From positions 2,418,001-2,482,000 of the forward strand of contig NZ_CP093342.1 of assembly GCF_022637555.1 (NCBI RefSeq): DNA of 64,000 nucleotides, read 5' to 3'. The DNA comes from Microbacterium sp. H1-D42 (lineage in GTDB: Bacteria; Actinomycetota; Actinomycetes; Actinomycetales; Microbacteriaceae). Under the pieces are notes generated by a model that saw nothing but the letters and a program-made list of their open reading frames with translations, was not told where the DNA came from and did no database searches. Shown here piece after piece: positions 52,859-62,013 of the stretch; positions within the stretch are counted from its first letter, which is position 1; every line of letters starts with the position of its first letter. The position numbers and the translations under genes are program-made.

Positions 52859-53506
52859 GTGAACGACTGCTGCCCGCCGAACCGCTATGAGCGCGAGTTC
52901 AACCCGCGATTCTCGCGCGAGCTCACGCGTCGGTACCGACGCGGCGGGCTCACGACCAGCGCGCGGTGGATGGTCGACTTCGCTGAGAAGGTCGGTCTCG
53001 ACGGCGCAACGGTCCTGGAGATCGGCGGCGGCATCGGCGACATCCAGGTCGAAGCACTCAAGCGCGGCGCCGCGCACACGACGAACCTCGAGCTCTCCTC
53101 TGCCTACGAAGACGACGCCGTCGCCCTGCTCGACGAGGCCGGGTTGCGCGATCGCGCGACGCGGATGCTGGGCATCGACCTCGCGCAGAAGCCGGATGCC
53201 GTGGATCCGGCCGACTTCGTCATGCTGCACCGCGTCGTGTGCTGTTACCCCGACTACGACCGCCTGCTCAGCGCCGCTGCAGATCATGCGCAGCGCGCCG
53301 TGGTGTTCAGCCACCCTGTGCAGGGCTGGGCTGGCCGCATCGCGGTGCGCGTGGTGAACGCGTACTGCGCCCTGATGCGCCGCGAGTACCGTGCCTTCGC
53401 ACATTCGCCTTCGGCGATGCTCACCGTGCTGCGCCGGCACGGTTTCGAACCGCGTTTCAACGAGCGCAGCGGCCCGTGGCGAGTGGTGGGTGCGGTGCGC
53501 GCGTAG
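52859..53506 (+). CDS. SAM-dependent methyltransferase
   Basis: A 215-residue class I methyltransferase. The SAM motif VLEIGGGIGDIQVEALKRGA is clear, with FVMLHRVVCCYPDYD as a later motif. It resembles Mg-protoporphyrin or small-molecule O-methyltransferase-like proteins, but no specific assignment is safe. GATACT and six bases precede the GTG. Confidence 0.9.
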   Translation: MNDCCPPNRYEREFNPRFSRELTRRYRRGGLTTSARWMVDFAEKVGLDGATVLEIGGGIGDIQVEALKRGAAHTTNLELSSAYEDDAVALLDEAGLRDRATRMLGIDLAQKPDAVDPADFVMLHRVVCCYPDYDRLLSAAADHAQRAVVFSHPVQGWAGRIAVRVVNAYCALMRREYRAFAHSPSAMLTVLRRHGFEPRFNERSGPWRVVGAVRA

Positions 53507-53651
53507 GCGTCAGGTGCAAGGCGTCGGATGCCCGTAATCAGCGATCCGCGCCAGTACCCGCGCTCGAGATCAGGCGAATGCCCCGGCAGCAGGTGAATTC
53601 GCGCGAAATCGGCCTGCCACGCCCGGCCCGCGTGCGGCGGACCCGAACTCC

Positions 53652-54392
53652 CTACCCGCGCTGCGCGCGGAAGGCCGAGGTCACATACGGGACATCGATG
53701 GTCGCATCGCCGGCCAGGCCGAGTTCGTCGAAGAGGGCATCCATCCCCTGCCGCACAGCCTCGCGCGTCTCGTCGGATGCCGTGATCCAGTGACTGCGTG
53801 ATGCGGCCATCCGATGCAGCTGAGCACGCGTCATGGGGCGCAGCCACTCCCAGCGCTCACTCTGCACCGCATCGAACGGTGCGGCGACGGTCGGCCCGCC
53901 GGCGTCGATCATCTCTTCGGCGACGCTGGAGCTCATGACCTCCGTCAGCCGCCGCACCCAGTCCACGCGATTGTCGCGCGTGTTCCAGATCAGTCCCAGC
54001 GTGCCGCCCGGGCGCAGAACCCTCCCGACCTCGGCGGATGCACTGGCCGGATCCACCCAGTGCCAAGCCTGGCCGAGCACGACGGCGTCCAGACTGGCAT
54101 CCGGCAGCGGCAGAGCCTCCGCGCTGCCGACGAACGTCGGCACCCCCGGCACGGTCTCGCGCAGTTTCGCGAGCATCGCAGCATCCGGATCGACCGCGAC
54201 GACTTCCGCCTGCGGCGCATCCGCCAGCACCCGCGTCAACTTGCCCGTGCCGGCCCCGACATCGGCGATGCGCCGCGAGCGGTGCGCGAGCGTCTCCAGC
54301 ATCCATGCCACGGCCTCGAACGGGTACTCGGGCCTCGCCGCCTCGTAGTCATCCGCCGCTGCACCGAAGGAAGTCGCTCGCGAATCGCTCAT
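53652..54392 (-). CDS. Class I SAM-dependent methyltransferase
   Basis: A 246-residue methyltransferase of the UbiE/type 11 group. Motif I is IADVGAGTGKLT, followed by VVAVDPDAAML and DAVVLGQAWHWVDP. FGAAADDYEAARPEYPFEAV at the N-terminus is typical of actinobacterial family members. Substrate unknown. TAGTCT and six bases precede the ATG, divergent from the exonuclease gene. Confidence 0.92.
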   Translation of the reverse strand: MSDSRATSFGAAADDYEAARPEYPFEAVAWMLETLAHRSRRIADVGAGTGKLTRVLADAPQAEVVAVDPDAAMLAKLRETVPGVPTFVGSAEALPLPDASLDAVVLGQAWHWVDPASASAEVGRVLRPGGTLGLIWNTRDNRVDWVRRLTEVMSSSVAEEMIDAGGPTVAAPFDAVQSERWEWLRPMTRAQLHRMAASRSHWITASDETREAVRQGMDALFDELGLAGDATIDVPYVTSAFRAQRG

Positions 54393-54450
54393 GCGTTCAG
54401 ACTACGGCGCGCCTGCGGGCCCGGCGCACCCTTCGAACAACACTGGAATC

Positions 54451-55035
54451 GTGCCTTTGGACTTCACCGCAATCGACTTCGAGACGGCGAACTCCAGCCC
54501 CGCCTCCGCCTGCTCCGTCGGACTCGTCCGCGTGCGTGACGGCGAGGTCGTCGCTCAGACCGGATGGCTGATCCGTCCGCCCGCGGGACACGACGAGTTC
54601 AACATGTGGAACACCAAGATCCACGGCATCCACCCGCACGACGTCGCGGGCGCCGCCACCTGGGCCCAGCAACTCGACCGCTTGTGCACGTTCGCCGGAG
54701 ACGACGTGCTCGTCGCGCACAACGCCGGTTTCGACCTCAAGGTTCTGACCACCTCATCGCAGGTGGCCGGTTTCGCTGCTCCCCCGTACCGGTCGCTGTG
54801 CTCGCTGGCCGTCGCCCGCAAGACCTACGAGCTCGAGTCCTATCGCCTGCCGGTCGCCGCAGCCGCCGCCGGCTTCGGCGAGTTCGCACACCACGACGCG
54901 CTGGCCGACGCCCGCGCGTGCGCGCAGATCGTCATCGACGCCGCCCGCCGCGCGAAGGCGGACGATGTGGATGCCCTCGGTGCAGCGCTCGGCGTGCGAC
55001 TCACCGAACCCGAACTTCAGCGCGCCGTGGCCTGA
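54451..55035 (+). CDS. DEDD-type 3'-5' exonuclease
   Basis: A 194-residue exonuclease domain protein like DNA polymerase III epsilon. The four acidic residues are in AIDFETA (DxE), VAHNAGFD and HHDALADA. It degrades single-stranded DNA or trims RNA. The GTG at 54451 follows AACACT and six bases. No polymerase subunit is nearby, so it is a stand-alone exonuclease. Confidence 0.92.
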   Translation: MPLDFTAIDFETANSSPASACSVGLVRVRDGEVVAQTGWLIRPPAGHDEFNMWNTKIHGIHPHDVAGAATWAQQLDRLCTFAGDDVLVAHNAGFDLKVLTTSSQVAGFAAPPYRSLCSLAVARKTYELESYRLPVAAAAAGFGEFAHHDALADARACAQIVIDAARRAKADDVDALGAALGVRLTEPELQRAVA

Positions 55036-55062
55036 TCGTCTGGCATCCGCGACAATGGTCGG

Positions 55063-55446
55063 GTGACCAACGACGTGAGCCTCGAAGTGATCGAGGGAAC
55101 CTTCGACCTGGCCCGTCAGGGGCGCACCGGCCCGCTGGGCGAGATGATCGACGCCGGAGTGCCTGTCGATGTCCGCAATCCGCGCCAGGACACGCTGCTG
55201 ATCGTCGCGACCTACGCCGAGCACGGCGAGACGGTCGCCGACCTGATCGCGCGGGGCGCGAACCTGGATGCTGTCAACGCAAACGGTCAGACGGCGATCT
55301 CATGCGCCGTGTTCCGCCGCAACGAGCCGCTGCTGCGCATGCTGCTCGACGCGGGTGCGGATCAGGATGCCGGTGCGCACACCGCACGGCAGGTCGCCGA
55401 CCAGTTCGGGCTCAGCGACATGCGCACGATTCTCGACTCGTACTGA
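55063..55446 (+). CDS. Ankyrin-repeat protein
   Basis: A 127-residue protein with three ankyrin units, for example GEMIDAGVPVDVRNPRQDTL and LIARGANLDAVNANGQTAIS. It is a cytosolic protein-binding module, partner unknown. GACAAT and six bases precede the GTG. Located 27 bp after the exonuclease stop. Confidence 0.9.
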   Translation: MTNDVSLEVIEGTFDLARQGRTGPLGEMIDAGVPVDVRNPRQDTLLIVATYAEHGETVADLIARGANLDAVNANGQTAISCAVFRRNEPLLRMLLDAGADQDAGAHTARQVADQFGLSDMRTILDSY

Positions 55447-55485
55447 GTGCTCGACTCTTCCTGACGACCGGCTGATGCTGGCGAC

Positions 55486-55788
55486 TCAGGCGCCGCCCGG
55501 CACCCACGACAGCAGCGCGATCACGACACCGGAGAAGACGACGAACGCGCCGACCATCCACCATGAGCTCAGCTCGTGCCCCTCGTCTCGGCGCACGCGG
55601 AAGAGCACGTCGGTGCGACGCGCCGGGTCGATAGCGGGCTTCGCCGCTGCCGCTGCCTGCTGCGCAATCACCGCGGCCGCGATCTGCTCTTCGGTCACCC
55701 GCAGGATGCGTCCGGTTTTGGTGGTGATGTGCTGCACGCGACTGGGTTCGTCGGAGCTCGGCTTGTCAGACTCTTCGTTCGATGACAT
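55486..55788 (-). CDS. Hypothetical single-pass membrane protein
   Basis: I do not recognise this 100-residue protein. A polar N-terminus with HITTKTGRILRVTEEQIAAA is followed by an Ala-rich helix and one C-terminal membrane segment (about 76-96). It is probably anchored with its N-terminus in the cytosol. AGGAGAGG is five bases before the ATG. Confidence 0.75.
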   Translation of the reverse strand: MSSNEESDKPSSDEPSRVQHITTKTGRILRVTEEQIAAAVIAQQAAAAAKPAIDPARRTDVLFRVRRDEGHELSSWWMVGAFVVFSGVVIALLSWVPGGA

Positions 55789-55883
55789 CCCGACCTCTCC
55801 TGTTCCTGCCTTGCCGACGCATATGGCGCGTCAGACACCCCTCATTCTGCCAGGGTGCGCAGGAAATCGCGGCATTCAGCCGA

Positions 55884-56870
55884 TCAGAGCCACTTCGAGA
55901 CGAGGTGATCCGAGGTGATGCGGCGCAATGTGCCCGACGCGCTGCGCAGCACGACGCTCTCGGTGTAGAGGTAGCCGCCCTCGCGGCGCACGCCGCGCAC
56001 GAGCTGGCCATCGGTGACACCGGTGGCGACGAAGATCGTGTTGTTCCCCTTGACGAGGTCGTCGGCCTCGTAGACCTTGTCGATGTCGAGGCCCGCGTCG
56101 ATGCCACGCTGGCGCTCTTCATCGTCGCGCGGCCAGAGGATGCCCTGGATGTGACCACCCAGCGCCTTGATCGCACACGCGGTCACGATGCCCTCTGGAC
56201 TGCCGCCGATGCCGACGCACATGTCGGTGCGGGCGTCGTGACGGGCGGCGTTGATGCCGCCGGCGACGTCGCCATCGCTCATCAGGCGCGTTCCCGCACC
56301 GGCATCCCGGATCTCCTGGATGAGCTTCTCGTGCCGCGGCCGGTTCAGCACCGAGACGACCATCTCGTCGACGGGCTTGTCGAGTGCCTTCGCGAGGCGG
56401 CGGATGTTCTCGCCGATCGGCAGACGGATGTCGACGACGCCGACGCCGGCGGGGCCCGTGACGAGCTTGTCCATGTAGAACACGCTGGACGCGTCGAGCA
56501 TCGAGCCGCGGTCCGAGACGGCGAGCACCGAGAGCGCGTTCTGTCGTCCGGCGGCGGTGAGCGAGGTCCCATCGATCGGGTCGACGGCGATGTCGCACTC
56601 GGGTCCGCGGCCGGTGCCGACCTCTTCGCCGTTGAACAGCATGGGGGCGTTGTCCTTCTCCCCCTCGCCGATCACCACGCGGCCCTGGAAGTCGACGGTT
56701 CCGAGGAACGCGCGCATCGCGTCGACGGCAGCGCCGTCGGCGGCTTCCTTCGCGCCGCGGCCGATGAACGGCACCGCGCGGATCGCCGCCGCTTCGGTGG
56801 CGCGCACGAGTTCCAGTGCGAGGTTGCGGTCGGGACGGAGGGGGCTGAGATCGGCCGTGAGACTCACCAT
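55884..56870 (-). CDS. glpX: Class II fructose-1,6-bisphosphatase
   Basis: The gluconeogenic phosphatase of actinobacteria, 328 residues. GEGEKDNAPMLFNGEEVG, then ECDIAVDPIDGTSLTAAG and IGGSPEGIVTACAIKALGG carry the metal and substrate sites. In actinobacteria this is usually the sole FBPase. The ATG at 56870 follows TATGCT and six bases; a longer frame to 56927 is in frame but unsupported. Divergent from fba, the reverse-direction glycolytic enzyme. Confidence 0.97.
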   Translation of the reverse strand: MVSLTADLSPLRPDRNLALELVRATEAAAIRAVPFIGRGAKEAADGAAVDAMRAFLGTVDFQGRVVIGEGEKDNAPMLFNGEEVGTGRGPECDIAVDPIDGTSLTAAGRQNALSVLAVSDRGSMLDASSVFYMDKLVTGPAGVGVVDIRLPIGENIRRLAKALDKPVDEMVVSVLNRPRHEKLIQEIRDAGAGTRLMSDGDVAGGINAARHDARTDMCVGIGGSPEGIVTACAIKALGGHIQGILWPRDDEERQRGIDAGLDIDKVYEADDLVKGNNTIFVATGVTDGQLVRGVRREGGYLYTESVVLRSASGTLRRITSDHLVSKWL

Positions 56871-57052
56871 GCGGTCAGCATAACGATCGGATGCAACGAA
56901 ATTGCCGACTTTTCCACGAAACGCCATGAAGGAATCAGCGTTCTTAACGGTGCCTCAAGAACTCGTGGTGGGGGCGTGCAACAGCCGAAAGATCTCTCCT
57001 GCACGCGGCTAAAGTTGAGGCTGACCCCCGCACACCAGAAGCAGGAGAATCC

Positions 57053-58081
<1,029 letters not shown>

Positions 58082-58098
58082 CGCGCACCAGAACAAGA

Positions 58099-58133
58099 CG
58101 AAGCGCCGCCGAACGCTGTCCGGCGGCGCTTCG
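58099..58133 (+). terminator. Terminator after fba
   Basis: A 13-bp perfect stem (CGAAGCGCCGCCG / CGGCGGCGCTTCG) with a 9-nt loop lies 18 bp after the fba stop. Confidence 0.8.
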
Positions 58134-58231
58134 CTGTCACTGGGGCCTTGTCCCGGGATTCACCCGCGTGGGTGAGTCGCTCACCCCTCGGGAGGATGCT
58201 GCCGAGCGGCCGCTGCGCGGAACATGGGCGC

Positions 58232-58675
58232 ATGACCACACACCACAGCATCCCCTCCAGCATGGACAGGTCCGGCTCGAATCAGCACTCAGCAGTGCAC
58301 GCGGATCGTCTCACGGTCGGCGCGGCCGTCACACTTCTCGTCATCAGCGTCCTGCACACTGCGGCCTTCGCATTTCACCAGTGGTGGGGTCCGTGGCTCG
58401 CAGGCCCCCTCCGCACGGAGCAGCTGCCGATGGAGGCCGTCGCGCAGTTCTGGGGCCTCCCCGGGGGATTCGTCGTGCCGGGTGTGCTGCTGGCGCTTCT
58501 GATTCTGCAGACGGGCCGACGCGGCCACACGATGCCGGCCTACGTCGGCGTCATCCTCGGCGCCTGGGCGCTGACCTGCGTGTGGATCGTCGGGCCGAGT
58601 GGATTCCTGCTGCTGCTCGTCCCCGCCGTGCTGCTGCTGGTCGCACGAGGGCGGGCACGCCGACGCGCGCCGTGA
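58232..58675 (+). CDS. Hypothetical four-helix membrane protein
   Basis: A 147-residue membrane protein with a polar N-terminus (about 25 residues) and four helices. AVAQFWGLPGGFVVPGVLLA is its most distinctive part and recalls the DUF6463-type proteins, though I am not certain of the family. No catalytic motif. The ATG at 58232 is chosen; the frame opens earlier. Confidence 0.72.
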   Translation: MTTHHSIPSSMDRSGSNQHSAVHADRLTVGAAVTLLVISVLHTAAFAFHQWWGPWLAGPLRTEQLPMEAVAQFWGLPGGFVVPGVLLALLILQTGRRGHTMPAYVGVILGAWALTCVWIVGPSGFLLLLVPAVLLLVARGRARRRAP

Positions 58676-58693
58676 GCGAGTCGCGCGTCAGGT

Positions 58694-59194
58694 TCAGCCC
58701 CCGATCTTCTCGCCAGCGGCATCCACCACCCACCAGACATCCTTCACACCCTGACCGTTGGTGTCGCCGGCCTTGGTGTCGCCGGCGAAGAGGTACAGCG
58801 GCCAGCCGTTCAGCGTGACCTGCATCTTGCCGTCGGCGGTCTTGATGGTGCCGAGCTCGCCCGTGACGCCGTCACCCTTGGGCGTGTCGCCCGTGGCGAT
58901 GATCGGCGGCCAGTTCTGCAGGCAGGCGCCGGTGCAGGCGCTGGTGTCCGCGCCCTGCGTGTCGGTGTCGAACATGTAGGCCGTCATGCCGTCGCCGGTG
59001 ACGACGATCTCACCGAGGTCGGTGTCGGCGAGCTTGAGCTCGGATGCCGAGGTGCTGCCACCGCCATCGCCGTACATGCCGCCGCCATCGCTGCTCGAAG
59101 GGGCCTCCGTTCCGGAATCCCCGGCTCCTCCCGAGCCGCAGCCGGTGAGGATCAAGCCGAGGGCGAGTGCGGCAACCGCGAGTGTCCTGCGCAT
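58694..59194 (-). CDS. Lipoprotein with Yx(FWY)xxD repeats (COG4315 type)
   Basis: A 166-residue secreted lipoprotein. The signal peptide ends LILTGC (lipid Cys about 19), followed by a Gly/Ser/Asp linker. The mature domain has the COG4315 signature twice: AYMFDTD and LYLFAGD, with SACTGACLQNWPPI between, where two Cys may pair. Members are suspected of metal or redox-linked envelope roles. GAAAGGA is seven bases before the ATG. An ECF-type promoter identical in form to that of the neighbouring sigma gene lies 50-80 bp upstream, so it should belong to that regulon. Confidence 0.92.
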   Translation of the reverse strand: MRRTLAVAALALGLILTGCGSGGAGDSGTEAPSSSDGGGMYGDGGGSTSASELKLADTDLGEIVVTGDGMTAYMFDTDTQGADTSACTGACLQNWPPIIATGDTPKGDGVTGELGTIKTADGKMQVTLNGWPLYLFAGDTKAGDTNGQGVKDVWWVVDAAGEKIGG

Positions 59195-59246
59195 GTTCGT
59201 GTCCTTTCGTGGGCGCGCTCGCTGGAAGAAGCGAAGCGCTGACTGT

Positions 59247-59274
59247 GACACGAGACGGGTGCGCCCAGGGTTCA
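59247..59274 (-). promoter_or_regulatory. ECF-sigma promoter of the lipoprotein gene
   Basis: On the minus strand TGAACC, 16 bases and CGTGTC. The expected transcription start is about 45 nt before the lipoprotein ATG. The same hexamers and spacing occur before the sigma gene and the DUF2231-like gene. Confidence 0.85.
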
Positions 59275-59321
59275 TCCGAGCCACCCAGGGTTCATCCGAC
59301 TCGCCCAGAGTTCATCCGAGT
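59262..59321. repeat. Three tandem 20-bp repeats at the lipoprotein promoter
   Basis: Units CGCCCAGGGTTCATCCGAGC, CACCCAGGGTTCATCCGACT and CGCCCAGAGTTCATCCGAGT follow each other without a gap. The first contains the -35 TGAACC (reverse strand); the third overlaps the end of the anti-sigma gene. Confidence 0.92.
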
Positions 59322-59995
59322 TCTGTGCGCAGCAGCACTTCACCCGCTGCAGTGCGGATCTCCACTGCGCGGATGTCGTCGATCGCGAGTGCGGTCCCGG
59401 CCGAGAGTCGCGCCGTGCGGCCGGGCTCGACCCGCCATGTCGACAGGTCGGACTCGGCCCCATCCGCGCCGACGACCGCGAGAACGTAGGTCCACCCCTC
59501 GTCGGGAGCATCCGCCCCGTAGTCGCAGGCCATGTCGATGCGCGTGCCCCATGCCAACGAGGTCAGTTCGACTTCAGCATCCACCTGCACGGGAACGACC
59601 TGCTCGAGCGCCACCGACACGGCGGGTCGGGGCGACAGCGCGACGACTCCGACCGGCACGGCGATCGCGATCGCCGCTGCGATGCCGACGGCCGCCCACG
59701 TGCGCCGACGCCGCGTGCGACGACGGGCCCGCGCGATGTCGAGCAGCTTCACCCCGGCCGCAGCGGTGTCGTCCGCATCAATGTCGCCGGCGCCGGATGC
59801 CACGGCATCGGCATTCAGACGGGACAGCAGCCCGACCGCCGGCGTGAGTTCGGCGACCGCCGCGCGACACCGCGCGCAGCCGGCGAGATGTGCCTCGTAC
59901 TGCGCCCGATCGGATGCTGACAGCGCCCCCAGCGCATACGCGGCATCCCAGGTCGCGAACCGCTCGTGCTGGTCGTTCACACGATCACTGCTCAC
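59312..59995 (-). CDS. Anti-sigma factor with zinc-finger-like N-terminus
   Basis: A 227-residue inner-membrane protein. The cytosolic anti-sigma domain has the ZAS-type HLAGCARCRAAV (Hx3Cx2C, about 36-43). A single membrane helix covers about 98-122. The outer C-terminal domain (about 125-227) is the RskA type. It holds the ECF sigma factor inactive until an envelope signal destroys it. Its start overlaps the sigma stop as GTGA. Confidence 0.93.
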   Translation of the reverse strand: MSSDRVNDQHERFATWDAAYALGALSASDRAQYEAHLAGCARCRAAVAELTPAVGLLSRLNADAVASGAGDIDADDTAAAGVKLLDIARARRRTRRRRTWAAVGIAAAIAIAVPVGVVALSPRPAVSVALEQVVPVQVDAEVELTSLAWGTRIDMACDYGADAPDEGWTYVLAVVGADGAESDLSTWRVEPGRTARLSAGTALAIDDIRAVEIRTAAGEVLLRTELG

Positions 59996-60498
59996 CTGGT
60001 CACCCCTCTCTCCTGCAGCGCCAGCCGCAGGGCCCTCAGTCCGTAGTGCATCCGCGACTTGACCGTGCCGCCGGGAATGCCGAGTTCTTCCGCGATCTCA
60101 TCCACGCTGCGACCCCGATAGTGCGCCGCGACGATGACCGCCCGGTGTTCGTCGCTGATGGTGGCGAGCGCGTCTGAGATCAGCATCTGATCGAACAGCC
60201 GATCCGTCTGATCATCGACCGCCCGCTCCGGCAGCTCGGCCACCGGATTTTCGTGCCGGCGCCTGGCGCTGCGCGCCTCATCGATGACGATGTGCCTGGC
60301 GACCGTGAAGAACCAGGCGCGGGTCGTGGAGGCATCCTGCTCGAGGATCCGCGGGGTGCGCCATGCGCGCAGCAGCGTCTCCTGCACGACATCGTCGGCC
60401 GATCCGCGATCACCGGTCAAGCTGACGACGTAGCGCCGAATGGGCGCGGCGTGCACGTCATACAGCGCGGCGAGTCGTTCATCGTCGTCAGCGGTCAC
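59992..60498 (-). CDS. ECF sigma factor, SigK-like
   Basis: A 168-residue extracytoplasmic-function sigma factor. Region 2 has ADDVVQETLLRAWRTPRI and FFTVARHIVIDEAR; region 4 has YRGRSVDEIAEELGIPGGTV. GTG at 60498 is chosen because GGAGG stands five bases before it and the protein then has normal length. In-frame starts at 60543 and beyond would place coding sequence over its own promoter. It should transcribe its own operon, the nearby lipoprotein and the divergent DUF2231-like gene. Confidence 0.94.
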   Translation of the reverse strand: MTADDDERLAALYDVHAAPIRRYVVSLTGDRGSADDVVQETLLRAWRTPRILEQDASTTRAWFFTVARHIVIDEARSARRRHENPVAELPERAVDDQTDRLFDQMLISDALATISDEHRAVIVAAHYRGRSVDEIAEELGIPGGTVKSRMHYGLRALRLALQERGVTR

Positions 60499-60514
60499 AT
60501 CAGCCTCCGTAGGA

Positions 60515-60542
60515 GACACGAGATCCGGATGCCCGCGGTTCA
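60515..60542 (-). promoter_or_regulatory. Autoregulatory ECF promoter of the sigma operon
   Basis: TGAACC, 16 bases, CGTGTC on the minus strand. The predicted mRNA begins about 10 nt before the GTG and just includes the GGAGG site. Confidence 0.85.
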
Positions 60543-60545
60543 TTC

Positions 60546-60573
60546 TGAACCGAAGAAGGCTCCGGATCGTTTC
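60546..60573 (+). promoter_or_regulatory. ECF promoter of the DUF2231-like gene
   Basis: TGAACC, 16 bases, CGTTTC, then six bases to the ATG, giving a leaderless mRNA. Its -35 is back to back with that of the sigma operon, forming the palindrome CGGTTCATTCTGAACCG. Confidence 0.85.
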
Positions 60574-60579
60574 TCCAGT

Positions 60580-61050
60580 ATGAACCTGTTCGACTTCGAG
60601 TTGGCCGGCCTGCCTCTGCATCCGCTGCTTGTGCACGCGACTGTCGTGCTCACACCACTGACCGCACTCGCCCTTGCCGTCGCCGCGCTCTGGCCCGCGG
60701 CCCGTCGGCGGATGGGCCTCGCGCTGCCGATCGCCGCTCTGATCGTGGCGGTGCTCGTGCCGGTGACGATCCTCGCCGGCGAATCGCTGGCCGATCTCGT
60801 CGGCCGCACGCCCGCGGTGAGCCGCCACGAATCGCTCGGCATCATGCTGCTGCCCTGGGCAGTCGCGCTGCTGCCGGCGTCGGTCGTGGTGTGGTGGATG
60901 GGGCGCCCATCGCCCGCCGCGTCGCGCCGACCGAGGTGGGTGTCAGTGACGGTCGCGGCGATCGCCGTGGCCGTGGCGGTCGTCACGCTCGTGCTCGTGG
61001 TGCTGACCGGGGATGCCGGCGCGCGGACCGTCTGGGAGGGGACGGTCTGA
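60580..61050 (+). CDS. DUF2231-like membrane protein
   Basis: A 156-residue membrane protein with four helices. LAGLPLHPLLVHATVVLTPL carries the His-rich start (HPLLVH) typical of DUF2231, where the His residues may bind heme or a metal. Divergent from the ECF sigma operon and sharing its promoter type, it is a probable direct target. Function unknown. Confidence 0.85.
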   Translation: MNLFDFELAGLPLHPLLVHATVVLTPLTALALAVAALWPAARRRMGLALPIAALIVAVLVPVTILAGESLADLVGRTPAVSRHESLGIMLLPWAVALLPASVVVWWMGRPSPAASRRPRWVSVTVAAIAVAVAVVTLVLVVLTGDAGARTVWEGTV

Positions 61051-61053
61051 CAG

Positions 61054-61812
61054 TCAGTCGGCGACCGTGGGGTCGATGGGCTGGAAGACCTGGCCCTCCT
61101 CCTCGACGTCGACCTCGACCGTATCGACGTCGGCGTCTCCGCGCAGGCGCGACACCGCATCCGAGAACTGCTTCTCGAGCGCGTCGGCAGCGGAATCCGC
61201 GTCACCCGATGCGAGGGCGTCGAGCAGCGCGCGATAGGTCGACGACACCGACCGGCGCACCGAGTAGCCATCCGGCACGCTGAAGCTCACGATGCGGGTC
61301 TGCATCACCAGGGTGGCCATCGCTCGGGTCATCCGCTCGCTGCCGGCAGCGTCCACGAGCACCTGATGGAACTCCAGGTCCGCGTCGCCGATGGCTCTGG
61401 CATCGTCTCCGTCGCTGACGGCGACGAGGTCCTCATACGCGCGCGTGATGCGGGTGAGCACCTGCGGGTCGGCGCCGCGTGCGACCCGCCGCGCGGCCTG
61501 CGCCTCGATGGCCAGGCGCATCTCGTACACATCGGCGATCTGGTCGCCTTCGATCACCGCGACACTCATCCCTCGCCCGGGCACCGCGACCAGAATCCCC
61601 TCCTGCACCAGCCGCTGTGCGGCCTCGCGCAGCGGGCTGCGGCTCACTCCGAGCTGTGCGGCGATCTCGACCTCACCCAGCGAAGAGCCGACCGCGAGCG
61701 CTCCCGAGAAGATCGCCTTGCGCAACTCGATCGCGATGAGGTCGACGGTCGACAGCCGCGGCACGCGCAGCACTGACGCGCGGCCGACCGAACGGGGCAG
61801 GTCACGGGGCAT
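61054..61812 (-). CDS. GntR-family regulator with FCD domain
   Basis: A 252-residue repressor. The winged helix (about 20-85) includes VEIAAQLGVSRSPLREAAQRL. The helical FCD sensor domain (about 95-225) has the metal/acid-binding pattern DLEFHQVLVDAAGSERM with further His/Asp positions. An acidic tail follows. Divergent from ehuBCD, it most likely controls ectoine uptake and use. This differs from the MocR-type EnuR known in proteobacteria. The ATG at 61812 has GAGGAG six bases upstream. Confidence 0.92.
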   Translation of the reverse strand: MPRDLPRSVGRASVLRVPRLSTVDLIAIELRKAIFSGALAVGSSLGEVEIAAQLGVSRSPLREAAQRLVQEGILVAVPGRGMSVAVIEGDQIADVYEMRLAIEAQAARRVARGADPQVLTRITRAYEDLVAVSDGDDARAIGDADLEFHQVLVDAAGSERMTRAMATLVMQTRIVSFSVPDGYSVRRSVSSTYRALLDALASGDADSAADALEKQFSDAVSRLRGDADVDTVEVDVEEEGQVFQPIDPTVAD

Positions 61813-61894
61813 GCAGGTCTCCTCATCCGTTAGAACGCGTTCCCATTGTCGCGCGCGCGGCGGCACATTGCCGCGCACGACTCCAGGACAACAG

Positions 61895-61950
61895 TTTTGT
61901 CTCGTTGTCGACAATCTGCACGTCCGATTGTACGTGCATAGACAATCTCC
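61895..61950. promoter_or_regulatory. Candidate GntR operators between the regulator and ehuB
   Basis: A perfect palindrome TTGTCGACAA (61905-61914) fits the FadR/FCD-type half-site pattern TTGT-ACAA. A second dyad, GATTGT...ACAATC (61926-61947), lies 21 bp on, and GACAATCT occurs in both. These are the best operator candidates in this 201-bp region. Confidence 0.55.
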
Positions 61951-62013
61951 CGTATCGTGTGTCGCGGTCGTCGCCCACTCCGGCGACGACAGACAGTCAC
62001 GAAGAGGAGCATC

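Noticed and set aside
60536..60552. CGGTTCATTCTGAACCG as a repressor operator
   Set aside because: It is fully explained as two divergent -35 elements of the same ECF promoter type, one for each direction.
60499..60828. Longer sigma factor N-terminus
   Set aside because: It would run through the ECF promoter and most of the divergent DUF2231-like gene; the GTG at 60498 has a good ribosome-binding site and gives normal length.
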